NCBI GenBank assembly: GCA_910587645.1
Contig: CAJUNA010000027.1
Coordinates: forward strand, 3,638-67,637
Reading direction: 5' to 3'
DNA length: 64,000 bases
Origin: an uncultured Oscillospiraceae bacterium
Lineage (GTDB): Bacteria > Bacillota > Clostridia > Oscillospirales > Oscillospiraceae
How positions within the stretch are numbered: position 1 is the first letter of the stretch; every line of letters starts with the position of its first letter. The notes under the pieces are model-generated. The model was not told the origin of the DNA. It worked only from the letters and a program-made list of their open reading frames with translations, and made no database searches. Position numbers and translations under genes: made by a program. Below are positions 25,792-33,982 of this stretch, piece after piece.

Positions 25792-26537
25792 GAACCTGTA
25801 TTCACAGTCTCAAACACCGTTTGGGCGGGTCTTTTCCCGCCGTTCCGCGTTAAATTTTTTCTCCCTTTTCAGAATTGTGTACACGTTGAAAATAGCCGAT
25901 AAAATATTGTAAGGAGCCAATGATTATTTTATAATTCAGCTAAGCTAGAATTTATGAAAGGTGAAAAGCATGAAAAATACGGATATTCTTGTTAATCTGA
26001 TTATGGAAGAGATAGAAAATAAGACGGTGCTCGAAGTGGCTTGCGGAGCGGCGGATTTTTCTGTTTCTGCATCGGCCTATTCTGATTGCGTTTATTGCAT
26101 TGATCTTGATGCCAGAAGACTAAACGGCAAGACTGCTGCAAATATACATTTTCAAATCATGGATGCGTCCAAAATGGTTTATGCAGATAATACATTTGAT
26201 ACCGTTATTTTATACAATGCTTTTTCTCATATTCAGACTCAATGGATTGAGATTGAACAGGAATGCAAACGGGTTTTAAAAGCAGATGGGGTTATTTATA
26301 TCGTGGGGACATGGAAATTGGATGTGCATAATATAATGGATGTTTTTGGTGATAAGGCAAGATGGCGGAATCAATTTCTGATTGTTGAAATAAGAAAATA
26401 AAGAGTACTGTTTGGGTACGCTTTCCCGAAAAGGGATAATTTTTTTGCAATACATCCAGTATTCCTGCGAAAATTTGCCTTGAGCAACGGGAAAATCCCT
26501 CGCCCATACAGCATTTTCGACTATGAATACAGGTTCT
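25791..26537. mobile_element. Inverted-repeat-bounded AT-rich insertion (MITE-like or cargo element)
   Basis: The ends are imperfect inverted copies: AGAACCTGTATTCA then AGTC at the left (25791 on), and GACTATGAATACAGGTTCT at the right (26519-26537). Similarity continues inward for about 60 bp, including TGGGCG and TTTTCCCG on both sides. The body is clearly AT-richer than its surroundings and carries one small methyltransferase gene but no transposase. It separates a binding-protein gene from its permease, and its first base is the last base of the stop codon. No clear target duplication is seen. Confidence 0.6.
25970..26401 (+). CDS. Small class I methyltransferase, atypical composition
   Basis: A 143-aa methyltransferase-like protein. 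Motif I is VLEVACGAADFS (residues 20-31), then YCIDLDARRL, and a motif IV/VI region ILYNAFSHIQ...ECKRVLKADGVIYIVG. It is shorter than usual (180-250 aa), with little beyond the Rossmann core. Base composition and AT-ending codons differ sharply from neighbours, and it lies inside the inverted-repeat-bounded segment, so recent transfer is likely. Start 25970 has AAAGGTG upstream; an in-frame ATG at 25961 is less well placed. Confidence 0.75.
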   Translation: MKNTDILVNLIMEEIENKTVLEVACGAADFSVSASAYSDCVYCIDLDARRLNGKTAANIHFQIMDASKMVYADNTFDTVILYNAFSHIQTQWIEIEQECKRVLKADGVIYIVGTWKLDVHNIMDVFGDKARWRNQFLIVEIRK

Positions 26538-26553
26538 AAGAAAATCCAACCAG

Positions 26554-26577
26554 CCGGGGGCGGGCCGCCGCCCCCGG
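26554..26577 (+). terminator. Attenuator-like terminator before the permease gene
   Basis: 10-bp GC stem (26554-26563 and 26568-26577), 4-nt loop GCCG, then TTTTG. It lies between the binding-protein and permease genes and may keep binding protein in excess. A weaker TCCC/GGGA hairpin with a T7 run (about 26424-26447) ends the methyltransferase gene. Confidence 0.65.
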
Positions 26578-26617
26578 TTTTGACTACAGAAAACCACGAA
26601 AGGGGGAGCACAGCTCC

Positions 26618-27355
26618 ATGACAGCATTACAGCTCTGGTGGCTGGACATCCAGGACACCTTCTACCGCTGCTTTATTGAGGATAACCGCTGGCGCTACTT
26701 GGTCAAAGGCTTAGGCAATACCCTGCTCATTACCTTTTTCGCGCTGCTGCTGGGTGTGGTTTTAGGCGTGGTGGTAGCTATTATCCGCACCAGCTACGAT
26801 AAAAACCGCAGCGATATGCAGCCCGGGATCGGACGGGGGCTGCTGGGCTTGGGTAACGCCCTGTGCCAGATATACCTGACGGTCATCCGTGGTACGCCTG
26901 TGGTGGTGCAGCTCCTTCTGGGCGTATTCGTCATCCTGGTGTCCCTGGGTAATGATGTGACCATCGCCTGCATCGTATTCGGCATCAACTCTGGTGCCTA
27001 TGTGGCAGAGATCATCCGTTCCGGTATCATGTCCATTGACAACGGCCAGTTCGAAGCCGGCCGTTCCCTGGGCTTCAACTACATCCAGACTATGTGGTAC
27101 ATCATTATCCCCCAAGCATTTAAGAACGTCCTGCCCGCCTTGGCCAATGAGTTCATCGTCCTGCTGAAGGAGACTTCGGTGGTAGGTTACGCCGGCGTCA
27201 TCGACCTGACCAAGGGCGGCGAGATCATCCGGGGCCGCACCTTCGAGGCTTTCCTGCCTCTGCTGGCGGTAGCGGCAATCTATCTGGCCATGGTTGTATT
27301 TTTCACCTGGCTGGTAGGCAAGCTGGAAAGGAGGCTGAGAAGCAGTGAACGCTAA
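26618..27355 (+). CDS. Polar amino-acid ABC transporter permease
   Basis: A 245-aa HisM/GlnP-type inner-membrane permease with about five helices. The EAA loop is EAGRSLGFNYIQTMWYIIIPQAFKNVLPAL, which contacts the ATPase. VIRGTPVVVQLLL is the usual first-loop motif. GGGGGAG upstream of the ATG. It forms an importer with the binding lipoprotein and the overlapping ATPase gene. Confidence 0.93.
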   Translation: MTALQLWWLDIQDTFYRCFIEDNRWRYLVKGLGNTLLITFFALLLGVVLGVVVAIIRTSYDKNRSDMQPGIGRGLLGLGNALCQIYLTVIRGTPVVVQLLLGVFVILVSLGNDVTIACIVFGINSGAYVAEIIRSGIMSIDNGQFEAGRSLGFNYIQTMWYIIIPQAFKNVLPALANEFIVLLKETSVVGYAGVIDLTKGGEIIRGRTFEAFLPLLAVAAIYLAMVVFFTWLVGKLERRLRSSER

Positions 27356-28091
27356 CGACATTCTCATTGAGGTCAAGGGCTTACAAAAGCACTTCGGCAG
27401 CGGCTCCATCCACGCCTTAGACGGCGTATCCGCCGGCATCCGGCGGGGGGAGGTCGTAGTGGTGATTGGCCCCTCCGGCTCCGGGAAATCCACCTTCCTG
27501 CGCTGCTTGAACCTGCTGGAGCGCCCTACCGGCGGCTCGGTGGTTTTTGACGGCACTGACATCACGGATCCTAAGGTAAACATCGACCTCCACCGCCAAA
27601 AAATGGGCATGGTATTCCAGCACTTTAACCTGTTCCCCCACATGACCATACTGGAGAACATGACCCTGGCCCCCATCAAACTGCTCAAAAAGGATAAGGC
27701 GGAAGCAGAAGCAAAAGCCATGGCCCTCCTTGACCGTGTCGGCCTGCGGGACCGTGCCGCCGCCTATCCCAGCCAGCTCTCCGGCGGACAGAAGCAGCGC
27801 ATCGCTATCGTCCGCGCCCTGTGCATGGAGCCGGAAGTCATGCTTTTCGATGAGCCCACCTCCGCCCTGGATCCGGAGATGGTGGGGGAGGTGCTGGAGG
27901 TCATGAAGGACTTGGCCCATGAGGGCATGACCATGGTGGTTGTGACCCATGAAATGGGCTTCGCCCGGGAAGTCGGCAGCCGGGTGATTTTCATGGACGG
28001 CGGCGTAATTGTTGAGGAAAACACTCCTGGCGAGCTGTTCACCCATCCCAAAAGCGAACGCCTGCAATCCTTCCTGGCAAAAGTACTGTAG
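27345..28091 (+). CDS. Polar amino-acid ABC transporter ATPase
   Basis: A 248-aa GlnQ-type ATPase. Walker A GPSGSGKST (42-50), Q-loop VFQHFNLFPHMT, signature LSGGQKQR, Walker B MLFDEPTSALD and the switch His in VVTHEMGF are all intact. It starts with GTG at 27345, overlaps the permease gene by 11 bp and has AAAGGAGG 9 nt upstream. A strong terminator follows. Confidence 0.95.
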   Translation: MNANDILIEVKGLQKHFGSGSIHALDGVSAGIRRGEVVVVIGPSGSGKSTFLRCLNLLERPTGGSVVFDGTDITDPKVNIDLHRQKMGMVFQHFNLFPHMTILENMTLAPIKLLKKDKAEAEAKAMALLDRVGLRDRAAAYPSQLSGGQKQRIAIVRALCMEPEVMLFDEPTSALDPEMVGEVLEVMKDLAHEGMTMVVVTHEMGFAREVGSRVIFMDGGVIVEENTPGELFTHPKSERLQSFLAKVL

Positions 28092-28110
28092 CCAGGGCGT
28101 CATAACCACA

Positions 28111-28157
28111 AAAAATCTGCGTAAACGCGGGACAATCCCGCCTTTACGCAGATTTTT
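28111..28157. terminator. Bidirectional terminator
   Basis: 15-bp outer stem (28111-28125 and 28143-28157) with A5 and T5 ends and an inner GCGGGA/TCCCGC stem. It separates the ABC operon from the leftward radical SAM operon. Confidence 0.9.
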
Positions 28158-29026
28158 CATATTCCCCTCAAATCAAATTCCGGCGTATATTCCCTGGCAG
28201 CGGAGGAGGGATCCTGGCAAAATCCGTCCACGATTCCCACATTCCGCATATACGCCAACGCAGCCCGGTACTCCCCCCCGGTAACCCGGCGGGCCAGCAG
28301 CCCCTCCGCCCCCGGCTGGGGCGTATACTGGCTCATAAGGGAAAAGAGCACCTGCCCCGGCCGGAAGTTCTCCGCCACCCAGTCCATGACGGCCTTCGCG
28401 TTGTTCAACCCGCCTGGGAGCAGCAGATGCCGGATCACCACCCCCCGCTGGAGCAGGCCATCCTCGAATACATAGTCCCCGGACTGCCGGTGCATCTCCC
28501 GTATAGCGGCCGCGGCGGTCTCGAAATAGTCCCCCGCGCCGCTGTACCGCCTTGCCAGTTCATTATCCGCATATTTCAAATCCGGAAGCCATACCTGTAC
28601 CTTCCCCTCCAGCATCCGCAGGGTCTCCACCCGTTCATATCCGCCGGTGTTCCAGACCACTGGCACAGAAAGCGGTTCCCGCAACGCGTCTAAAATAGCG
28701 GGGACAAAGGGCGTAGGGCTGACCAGATTGATATTATGAGCCCCCTGCTCCACCAGCTCCGCAAAAATCTCCCGCAGCCGCGCCGCTGGAACCGCCTTTC
28801 CGAACCGTTCCCGGCTGATCCTCCCATTCTGGCAGAACACGCAGCCCAGTACACATCCGGAAAAGAACACCGCCCCGCTGCCCCGTGTGCCGCTGATACA
28901 TGGTTCCTCCCATTGGTGGAGCATCGCCCTGGCCACCACCGGCACCTCGGGCATCCGGCAGAAGCCTTTGCCCTCCGACTCCGTGCGCAGTGCGCCGCAG
29001 CGCCGGGGGCATAGCGTACAGATCAT
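28157..29026 (-). CDS. PflX-like radical SAM protein (COG1313 type)
   Basis: A 289-aa radical SAM protein. The [4Fe-4S]-SAM cysteines are Cys58, Cys62 and Cys65 (CVLGCVFCQN). An N-terminal Cys cluster (CTLCPRRCG) precedes it. The pattern fits the uncharacterised PflX family, related to pyruvate formate-lyase activases, but no glycyl-radical enzyme is nearby. Its start overlaps the mutY stop (ATGA). Substrate unknown. Confidence 0.85.
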   Translation of the reverse strand: MICTLCPRRCGALRTESEGKGFCRMPEVPVVARAMLHQWEEPCISGTRGSGAVFFSGCVLGCVFCQNGRISRERFGKAVPAARLREIFAELVEQGAHNINLVSPTPFVPAILDALREPLSVPVVWNTGGYERVETLRMLEGKVQVWLPDLKYADNELARRYSGAGDYFETAAAAIREMHRQSGDYVFEDGLLQRGVVIRHLLLPGGLNNAKAVMDWVAENFRPGQVLFSLMSQYTPQPGAEGLLARRVTGGEYRAALAYMRNVGIVDGFCQDPSSAAREYTPEFDLRGI

Positions 29027-30081
29027 ACATCCTCCTTCAAGGCCCTCCGGGCCTCATCCAGAAATTTTCTGAAAGCCGATGGCACCGCCAGTGTCTCCAG
29101 TTCCCGGCCATCCACCCAGGCAAAGCCCTCCCCATCGCCTGCCGCCGTCAACACGTAGCCTGTCATATGCCACTCCACATGGGTAAAGATATGCCTGGCC
29201 GCCAGTTTTTTTCTCCACTCCCGGGCCGTCAGCCCCCAAGCCGCCAACGGCTCCGCTGCCGTCCCGTCTGTCCACGTCCCCGGAACGTGGGGGAACTCCC
29301 ACAGCCCGGCCAGCAGCCCCTTGTCCTCCCGCCTCCGGAGAGCGGCGCGGCCCTCCCGGAGCAGCAGATAGACCGTCATTTCCTCCACCCGCCGGGGCGC
29401 TTTTTTCTTCCGGACGGGCAAGACGTCCTGCAATCCCAGGCGGTTCGCTTCGCACAGCCTCGCCAGCGGGCATTCCCCGCATAAAGGCGCGCCATTAGGC
29501 AGGCAGACCGTGGCCCCCAGATCCATCCACGCCTGGTTCCACTCCCCGGGCCTGTCCTCCGGCACCGCCGCTGCCACCAGCGCCCTGAACCGGCGGCGCA
29601 CCCCCGCATCCAGGATATCGCCATCAATCCCCGTTACCCTTGCGGCCACCCGCAGCACGTTGCCGTCCACCGCTGGAACAGCCTGCCCAAAAGCAATAGA
29701 CGCCACGGCCCCGGCGGTGTAGTCTCCCACACCCGGCAGCAGGAGCAGATCCTCATACCGCTCCGGAAACCGTCCGCCAAACCGCTCCATTACCATTTCC
29801 GCAGCCCTCCGCAGATTCCGGGCACGGCTGTAGTAGCCCAGCCCCTGCCAGAGCTTCATAAGCTTCTCCTCGTCCGCCGCCGCCAGCGCCGCCACGTCCG
29901 GAAGCTCTTCCATCCACCGCTGGTAGTAGGGGATCACCGCCGCCACCCTGGTCTGCTGGAGCATGATCTCAGAAACCAGCACCCGGTAAGGATCCCTGCC
30001 CCCCCGCCAAGGGAGGGTTCGCTTATTCTCACCATACCAATCCAGCAGCGGCCAGGTAATCGCCGCCAAGTCCTCCCTCAT
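29023..30081 (-). CDS. mutY: A/G-specific adenine DNA glycosylase
   Basis: A 352-aa HhH-GPD glycosylase that removes adenine mispaired with 8-oxoguanine. Catalytic Glu38 (SEIMLQQT), helix-hairpin-helix LPGVGDYTAGA, Asp139 (AVDGNV) and a [4Fe-4S] cluster formed by Cys193, Cys201, Cys204 and Cys210 are present. The C-terminal Nudix-like domain (LAGLWEFPHV) recognises 8-oxoG. It lies 9 bp after an upstream radical SAM gene and overlaps the next. Confidence 0.95.
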   Translation of the reverse strand: MREDLAAITWPLLDWYGENKRTLPWRGGRDPYRVLVSEIMLQQTRVAAVIPYYQRWMEELPDVAALAAADEEKLMKLWQGLGYYSRARNLRRAAEMVMERFGGRFPERYEDLLLLPGVGDYTAGAVASIAFGQAVPAVDGNVLRVAARVTGIDGDILDAGVRRRFRALVAAAVPEDRPGEWNQAWMDLGATVCLPNGAPLCGECPLARLCEANRLGLQDVLPVRKKKAPRRVEEMTVYLLLREGRAALRRREDKGLLAGLWEFPHVPGTWTDGTAAEPLAAWGLTAREWRKKLAARHIFTHVEWHMTGYVLTAAGDGEGFAWVDGRELETLAVPSAFRKFLDEARRALKEDV

Positions 30082-30090
30082 CCCATCCTC

Positions 30091-30948
30091 CTATCCAAAC
30101 CGGGTAGCGAAGCCGCACCGGCGGCAAAGCTCCTCTGGGGGCTTTCCCTGAGAAAATCCCTGATACAGGGCCTTCGCACGTCCACTGTTTAAAATCTCCG
30201 AAAGGGGCTGCTCCCACAAATTACCCAGGGGCACATCCCCTTCATGATCCAGGCAGCATGGAACCACTGTCCCATCGCAGAGCACGGCAATTTGTTCCCG
30301 CAGCCCCAGGCAAAACCGGACACCCCGTTCCGGCCCCTCCAAATCCGGCCAGTCAAATTTCTCCGCCCGCTCCAGATAAAGCCGCTCCCCCAGCTTCCAA
30401 CTTCCCTGTCTCGGCTGGGGCAGGTCCAGCGGCCACACCCCCAGCCTTCCGGCGAGAAATCCCAAAATCTCATCATTTCTCTCCTCCGCCCCGCCGATAT
30501 TCCACAGCCGGAGAGCACAGATGATCCCTTTTTCCACCGCCTGGAGCGCGAACCCCCACACGCTGTCAAGATACCCTGACAGTGCCCGGAAGCTGTTCCC
30601 CTCGGCACAGTGGAGGGAGACGCTGACCTTATGAACCCCTGGCCTCTCTAGCAAGACGGAGCCTTTCTCCCCCAGCAGGGTTCCATTGGTTGTCACGCAC
30701 ACCCGGAACCCCCGCCCTGCCGCAATATCCAGCAGCTCCGGAAGCTGCGGGTGGAGCAGCGGCTCACCCATCACATGCAGGTAAAGGTACCGCACATACC
30801 CTTGAAGCCGGGCCGCCGCAATCTGAAACGCATCCGGCTTCATAAAACGCATCTCCCGCCGCGTCCCTGGGCAGAAGGCACACTGTAAATTGCAAACATT
30901 GGTAATTTCCACATAAGCCCGCTTCAGCATAGCCCTCTCCCGTCTCAT
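30091..30948 (-). CDS. Radical SAM/SPASM-like protein
   Basis: A 285-aa radical SAM protein with Cys19, Cys23 and Cys26 (CNLQCAFC). A C-terminal SPASM-like region (CDGTVVPCCLDHEGDVPLGNL ... CRRCG) supplies auxiliary cluster ligands. Such proteins modify peptides or enzymes, but no precursor peptide is obvious nearby. Two start codons are possible (30948 with GAGGG, or 30930). It heads an operon with mutY and the PflX-like gene. Confidence 0.82.
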   Translation of the reverse strand: MRRERAMLKRAYVEITNVCNLQCAFCPGTRREMRFMKPDAFQIAAARLQGYVRYLYLHVMGEPLLHPQLPELLDIAAGRGFRVCVTTNGTLLGEKGSVLLERPGVHKVSVSLHCAEGNSFRALSGYLDSVWGFALQAVEKGIICALRLWNIGGAEERNDEILGFLAGRLGVWPLDLPQPRQGSWKLGERLYLERAEKFDWPDLEGPERGVRFCLGLREQIAVLCDGTVVPCCLDHEGDVPLGNLWEQPLSEILNSGRAKALYQGFSQGKPPEELCRRCGFATRFG

Positions 30949-31020
30949 GCGTTTCCCTCAATATACCACACCCACTTCGGAAAAGAAAGCTTTTTTCACC
31001 CCTGCCGGATCCCAGCCACG

Positions 31021-31626
31021 TTAATATAAAGCTCCCTTTACATGATCCCGCAACAAGCAGTGGTAATCCTCCGGCGTATCGATATCCAGCAGGATCGCGC
31101 AGTCCTCAACGGAGATAACCTTAACGTTGCAACCGCTTCTCCGGATGGCTTCCCGAAGTCCCCCGTCCCCACTGTCCTTTAAAAATTGCGCAAGAAGGGT
31201 CTCACGAAGTAAGATCGGATGGCCCTTTTTGCCGTTGTAAGATGGCTGCACAATATCGGCGGATTCCCTCAGAAGAGCCCTAACCGTATCAACCGCGAAC
31301 ATCGGAATATCAGCTGGCGTAAAAAAGAGCCTTGCGCACCGGCCCTGTATTCCAGCAAACCCAGCTTTTGCGGAAGAAAACATATCGCTGTCCGCATACC
31401 GCGGGTTGTGGACAAACTCCACCGGCCAACCCGCCATATGATCCCGCAGAAGGTCTGCCTGATATCCCGTAACAATGACAATAGGTGAAACATCCGCTTT
31501 TTGCAAAGTGAAAACGATTTGCTGTATAACGGAGCGGGAACCAGTCCGCAGCATAATCTTGTTCTGTCCCATTCTGGTGGATTGCCCTGCCGCCGTAATA
31601 ACGGCACCAACATTTTCTATTGCCAT
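31021..31626 (-). CDS. MocA-like molybdenum cofactor nucleotidyltransferase
   Basis: A 201-aa NTP-transferase-fold protein. ITAAGQSTRMGQNKIML (10-26) is the nucleotide loop, FFTPADIPMF the metal-binding region. The family includes MocA, which makes molybdopterin cytosine dinucleotide for xanthine-dehydrogenase-type enzymes. This fits the MOP-type oxidoreductase at 39842, whose family uses that cofactor. It is last in the leftward operon starting at 33735, with AAGGAG upstream. Confidence 0.8.
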   Translation of the reverse strand: MAIENVGAVITAAGQSTRMGQNKIMLRTGSRSVIQQIVFTLQKADVSPIVIVTGYQADLLRDHMAGWPVEFVHNPRYADSDMFSSAKAGFAGIQGRCARLFFTPADIPMFAVDTVRALLRESADIVQPSYNGKKGHPILLRETLLAQFLKDSGDGGLREAIRRSGCNVKVISVEDCAILLDIDTPEDYHCLLRDHVKGALY

Positions 31627-31636
31627 CCCAGTCTCC

Positions 31637-32335
31637 TTATTGGCACAAATCTTCCACCGCTTTTCCCTCTTGCCCGCAAGAAACAGGCCGGGCCAGCATG
31701 TCTGATGTCAATATCCTGTAAGGTGGAACCGTCAGGAACGCTTCCGGCCTCCAAGGGCCACGTAGGAGCCGTTCCAGATAGGCGGTGGTCCCTTCAATCA
31801 CACAATACTCCAGCCCCAGGGCTTGGGCGATGCGGCGCACCTCTTGCGAAACCGGTTCAAAAGGAAAGCATCCTGTGTCCAGCATTGCGCAATAGCGGTA
31901 GCCGTGCAGCATCGTTTGAAAAATCATTTTTGCCCGTTTTTCGCCGTATTTCTCAACAGTATGCTCATACTCATGCCAGATTGTGCGTTCACCGCGCAGC
32001 CAGCCTTCGGTGAGGAAATAGCTGTCCCGGAAATTCATCCGCCGCTCTTGAGAGCCGCACAGGAGGGAGATACAGTCATCCACTTTAGGTACGATCAGCT
32101 CTGCACCGTGGGTTCTCAGACCTGCCACGGCATTTCCACAAAATCCAGCCGCCAGCAGGACACGCCCGCAGTTCCCGCAGGCATCCAGGGATTCTTGCAA
32201 TGCGCCACGGAGCTGGGCGGGGATGTTGTGAAGGCCGGATGGGATCCACCTGATTTCATACGTACAGCCGCACCGGGCAGCTGCCGCCCGGAGTTCCTGC
32301 TCCAAGGTCCGGCACGCAATAATGTTAGTTTTCAT
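31637..32335 (-). CDS. DUF1638-like protein
   Basis: A 232-aa soluble protein. By pattern (N-terminal IIACRTLEQEL, a CGNCG motif, KVDDCISLLCGS, then YFLTEGWLRGE and LDTGCFP) it resembles DUF1638 proteins, which frequently accompany corrinoid methyltransferases and UroD-like genes. Several conserved Cys and His suggest metal or cluster binding. Start 32335 has GGAG upstream and overlaps the GntR gene by 11 bp. Function unknown. Confidence 0.75.
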   Translation of the reverse strand: MKTNIIACRTLEQELRAAAARCGCTYEIRWIPSGLHNIPAQLRGALQESLDACGNCGRVLLAAGFCGNAVAGLRTHGAELIVPKVDDCISLLCGSQERRMNFRDSYFLTEGWLRGERTIWHEYEHTVEKYGEKRAKMIFQTMLHGYRYCAMLDTGCFPFEPVSQEVRRIAQALGLEYCVIEGTTAYLERLLRGPWRPEAFLTVPPYRILTSDMLARPVSCGQEGKAVEDLCQ

Positions 32336-33098
32336 ATACCCGCTCCGTCTGCCAATCCTCCGTCTCCTGCTGCGGTGCGTCCACCTGGACATAGCCGGAA
32401 ACACCACAGATCACCCCATAGGATTGCCGGATAAAGCGGAGCGCGTAGCCAATCCTACTGCCGTCATGTTGGATAAATACCCGCTCAACGAGCAGCAGCG
32501 GGCTGTCTGGAGAACACTCCAAAATCTCCGCCAGCTCTTCCGTAGCAGCTACAGCCCGGATGGCAAGCTCCGTGTAATAGGCATGGGGCGCCACTTTCGG
32601 AAAGGTGATATCAGGAAATACAGCAAAGCGCAACTCACTCTCAACCGAGGGATAGGCCCTCTCGTAGGGAATGTATTTGATATCGTACGCGACAGGCTCA
32701 TTGCTGGCAGTCTCGGTAATCTGTGTGAATTCAATGACCTTCCGCGCTGGAGGGATTCCCAGTGCTGTTTGTACCCGGGCATCGGGCAGTACGCCGTGAA
32801 CATCCCGGTACCGGGTGGTACATCCAGGAATCTGCTCGTCAAAAGTCATAGTAAAATCTCCGTGCCGGGGCGCATTTACAAAATAGCCGATTTTAGGGCG
32901 GGAAAAAATCAGGCCATCATTTTCCAGCTTCAAAAGCCCCTTGCGCGCTGTATCGCGGCTGACCCCGTAGGTCTCACACAGAGAATTTTCGGACGGGAGG
33001 ATATCTCCTGGGTTCAGCTCCCCGTGGATGATTTGCCTGCGCAGGATACCAGCAATTTTCATATATGCAGGAACAGCCTTCTTCTGCCTGTCAGCCAT
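32325..33098 (-). CDS. GntR/HutC-family transcription regulator
   Basis: A 257-aa regulator with an N-terminal winged helix-turn-helix (about residues 13-75; GELNPGDILPSENSLCETYGVSRDTARKGLLKLENDGLI) and a C-terminal UTRA ligand domain. Start 33098 overlaps the stop of the corrinoid-protein gene by 8 bp (ATGGCTGA). It is the only dedicated regulator in the island, so it probably senses the substrate and controls the divergent promoters at 33767-33932. Confidence 0.9.
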   Translation of the reverse strand: MADRQKKAVPAYMKIAGILRRQIIHGELNPGDILPSENSLCETYGVSRDTARKGLLKLENDGLIFSRPKIGYFVNAPRHGDFTMTFDEQIPGCTTRYRDVHGVLPDARVQTALGIPPARKVIEFTQITETASNEPVAYDIKYIPYERAYPSVESELRFAVFPDITFPKVAPHAYYTELAIRAVAATEELAEILECSPDSPLLLVERVFIQHDGSRIGYALRFIRQSYGVICGVSGYVQVDAPQQETEDWQTERVYEN

Positions 33099-33735
33099 TG
33101 TGATCACCTGCCCTCGCAGCGACCACATCCCGGCAGAATTGCAGTGTATGCAGAGGATCCTTGCAGGCTGCATCGGCTCCTACATAGTCCCGGGTGGACT
33201 CGTTGACCACGCTTCCACCTACCAGGACAGCCACTTGACGGCGCAGGCCACGCTCCTCCAAAATAGCGACCACCTGACGCATACAGTTGACTGTATAGCC
33301 CATCAGGCCGCTCATCAGCAGAATGTCTGGATGGTAAGTTTCCACCGCGTAGACGAACCGCTCCGGTTTTACATCCACACCTAAGTCGATCACGTCAAAG
33401 CCCTCGGCCCGCAGCATGGTGACAACAATATCCTTACCGATATCGTGGATATCGTTCTGGGCCACACCAATAACGATCCGCCCGAGTACATGGATGCCGC
33501 TGGTCTTCACCGGGAAAAGGTTGATGACAGACCGGTAGAGCATTCCGGACACGATCAGATCCCCAATAAAAAATTCGCCCTCGGCGAAGGAAACGCCTAC
33601 CCGTTTGACGCCCTCATTGAGCAGGCGTAGGATCTCCTGGGTGGAACATCCCTGGTCAAGAAGCGTTTTGGCAAGTTCCAGGCTGCGCGTCTCATTTAAT
33701 GTTGCAATCGCTTCAATGAGTTCTTCCTTTTCCAT
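33091..33735 (-). CDS. Corrinoid protein (B12-binding methyl carrier) 1
   Basis: A 214-aa protein with a four-helix cap (residues 1-85) and a Rossmann B12-binding domain. The cobalt-coordinating DxHxxG motif is Asp95, His97, Gly100 (NDIHDIGKD), with SGLMGYT and GGSVV further on. The family shuttles methyl groups between a substrate methyltransferase and tetrahydrofolate or CoM. Start 33735 has GAGGGGG upstream. First gene of the leftward operon. Confidence 0.92.
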   Translation of the reverse strand: MEKEELIEAIATLNETRSLELAKTLLDQGCSTQEILRLLNEGVKRVGVSFAEGEFFIGDLIVSGMLYRSVINLFPVKTSGIHVLGRIVIGVAQNDIHDIGKDIVVTMLRAEGFDVIDLGVDVKPERFVYAVETYHPDILLMSGLMGYTVNCMRQVVAILEERGLRRQVAVLVGGSVVNESTRDYVGADAACKDPLHTLQFCRDVVAARAGDHNG

Positions 33736-33766
33736 AAAATCCCCCTCATATAAACCATTTATCATT

Positions 33767-33795
33767 ACTGTATCAGATATATGGAGGATTGTCAA
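33767..33795 (-). promoter_or_regulatory. Leftward promoter of the corrinoid/GntR operon
   Basis: TTGACA (33795-33790), 17-bp spacer, TACAGT (33772-33767). It lies about 110 bp from the divergent promoter. Confidence 0.75.
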
Positions 33796-33903
33796 GTTGA
33801 CGGCTACCAGGGGACTCAGCCCAAAGAAATCCATCGAAATTACTAAATTTTCATTCAAAAAATTGTAAATACTACAGAAATCAATCAATTTCCCTGGGAG
33901 AGA

Positions 33904-33944
33904 TTGACATAGGTGCCGTTCGGATGTATACTTTGTACGTACAA
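33904..33944 (+). promoter_or_regulatory. Rightward promoter and palindromic operator of the C1/MOP operon
   Basis: TTGACA (33904-33909), 17-bp spacer, TATACT (33927-33932). Directly after the -10 box lies the perfect 12-bp palindrome TTGTACGTACAA (33933-33944), covering the start site, with a further AAGTACG half-site. It is a good candidate for the GntR protein encoded at 32325-33098. Confidence 0.75.
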
Positions 33945-33982
33945 GAAGTACGAATAAATAACACGCCAAAGGAGATGGCAGC

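Noticed and set aside
25791..26537. Inverted repeat ends as a single RNA hairpin
   Set aside because: The arms are about 700 bp apart with a gene between; a DNA element is more likely.
33736..33982. Cobalamin riboswitch in the corrinoid operon leader
   Set aside because: I found no B12-box-like sequence or multi-helix leader; the leaders are short.
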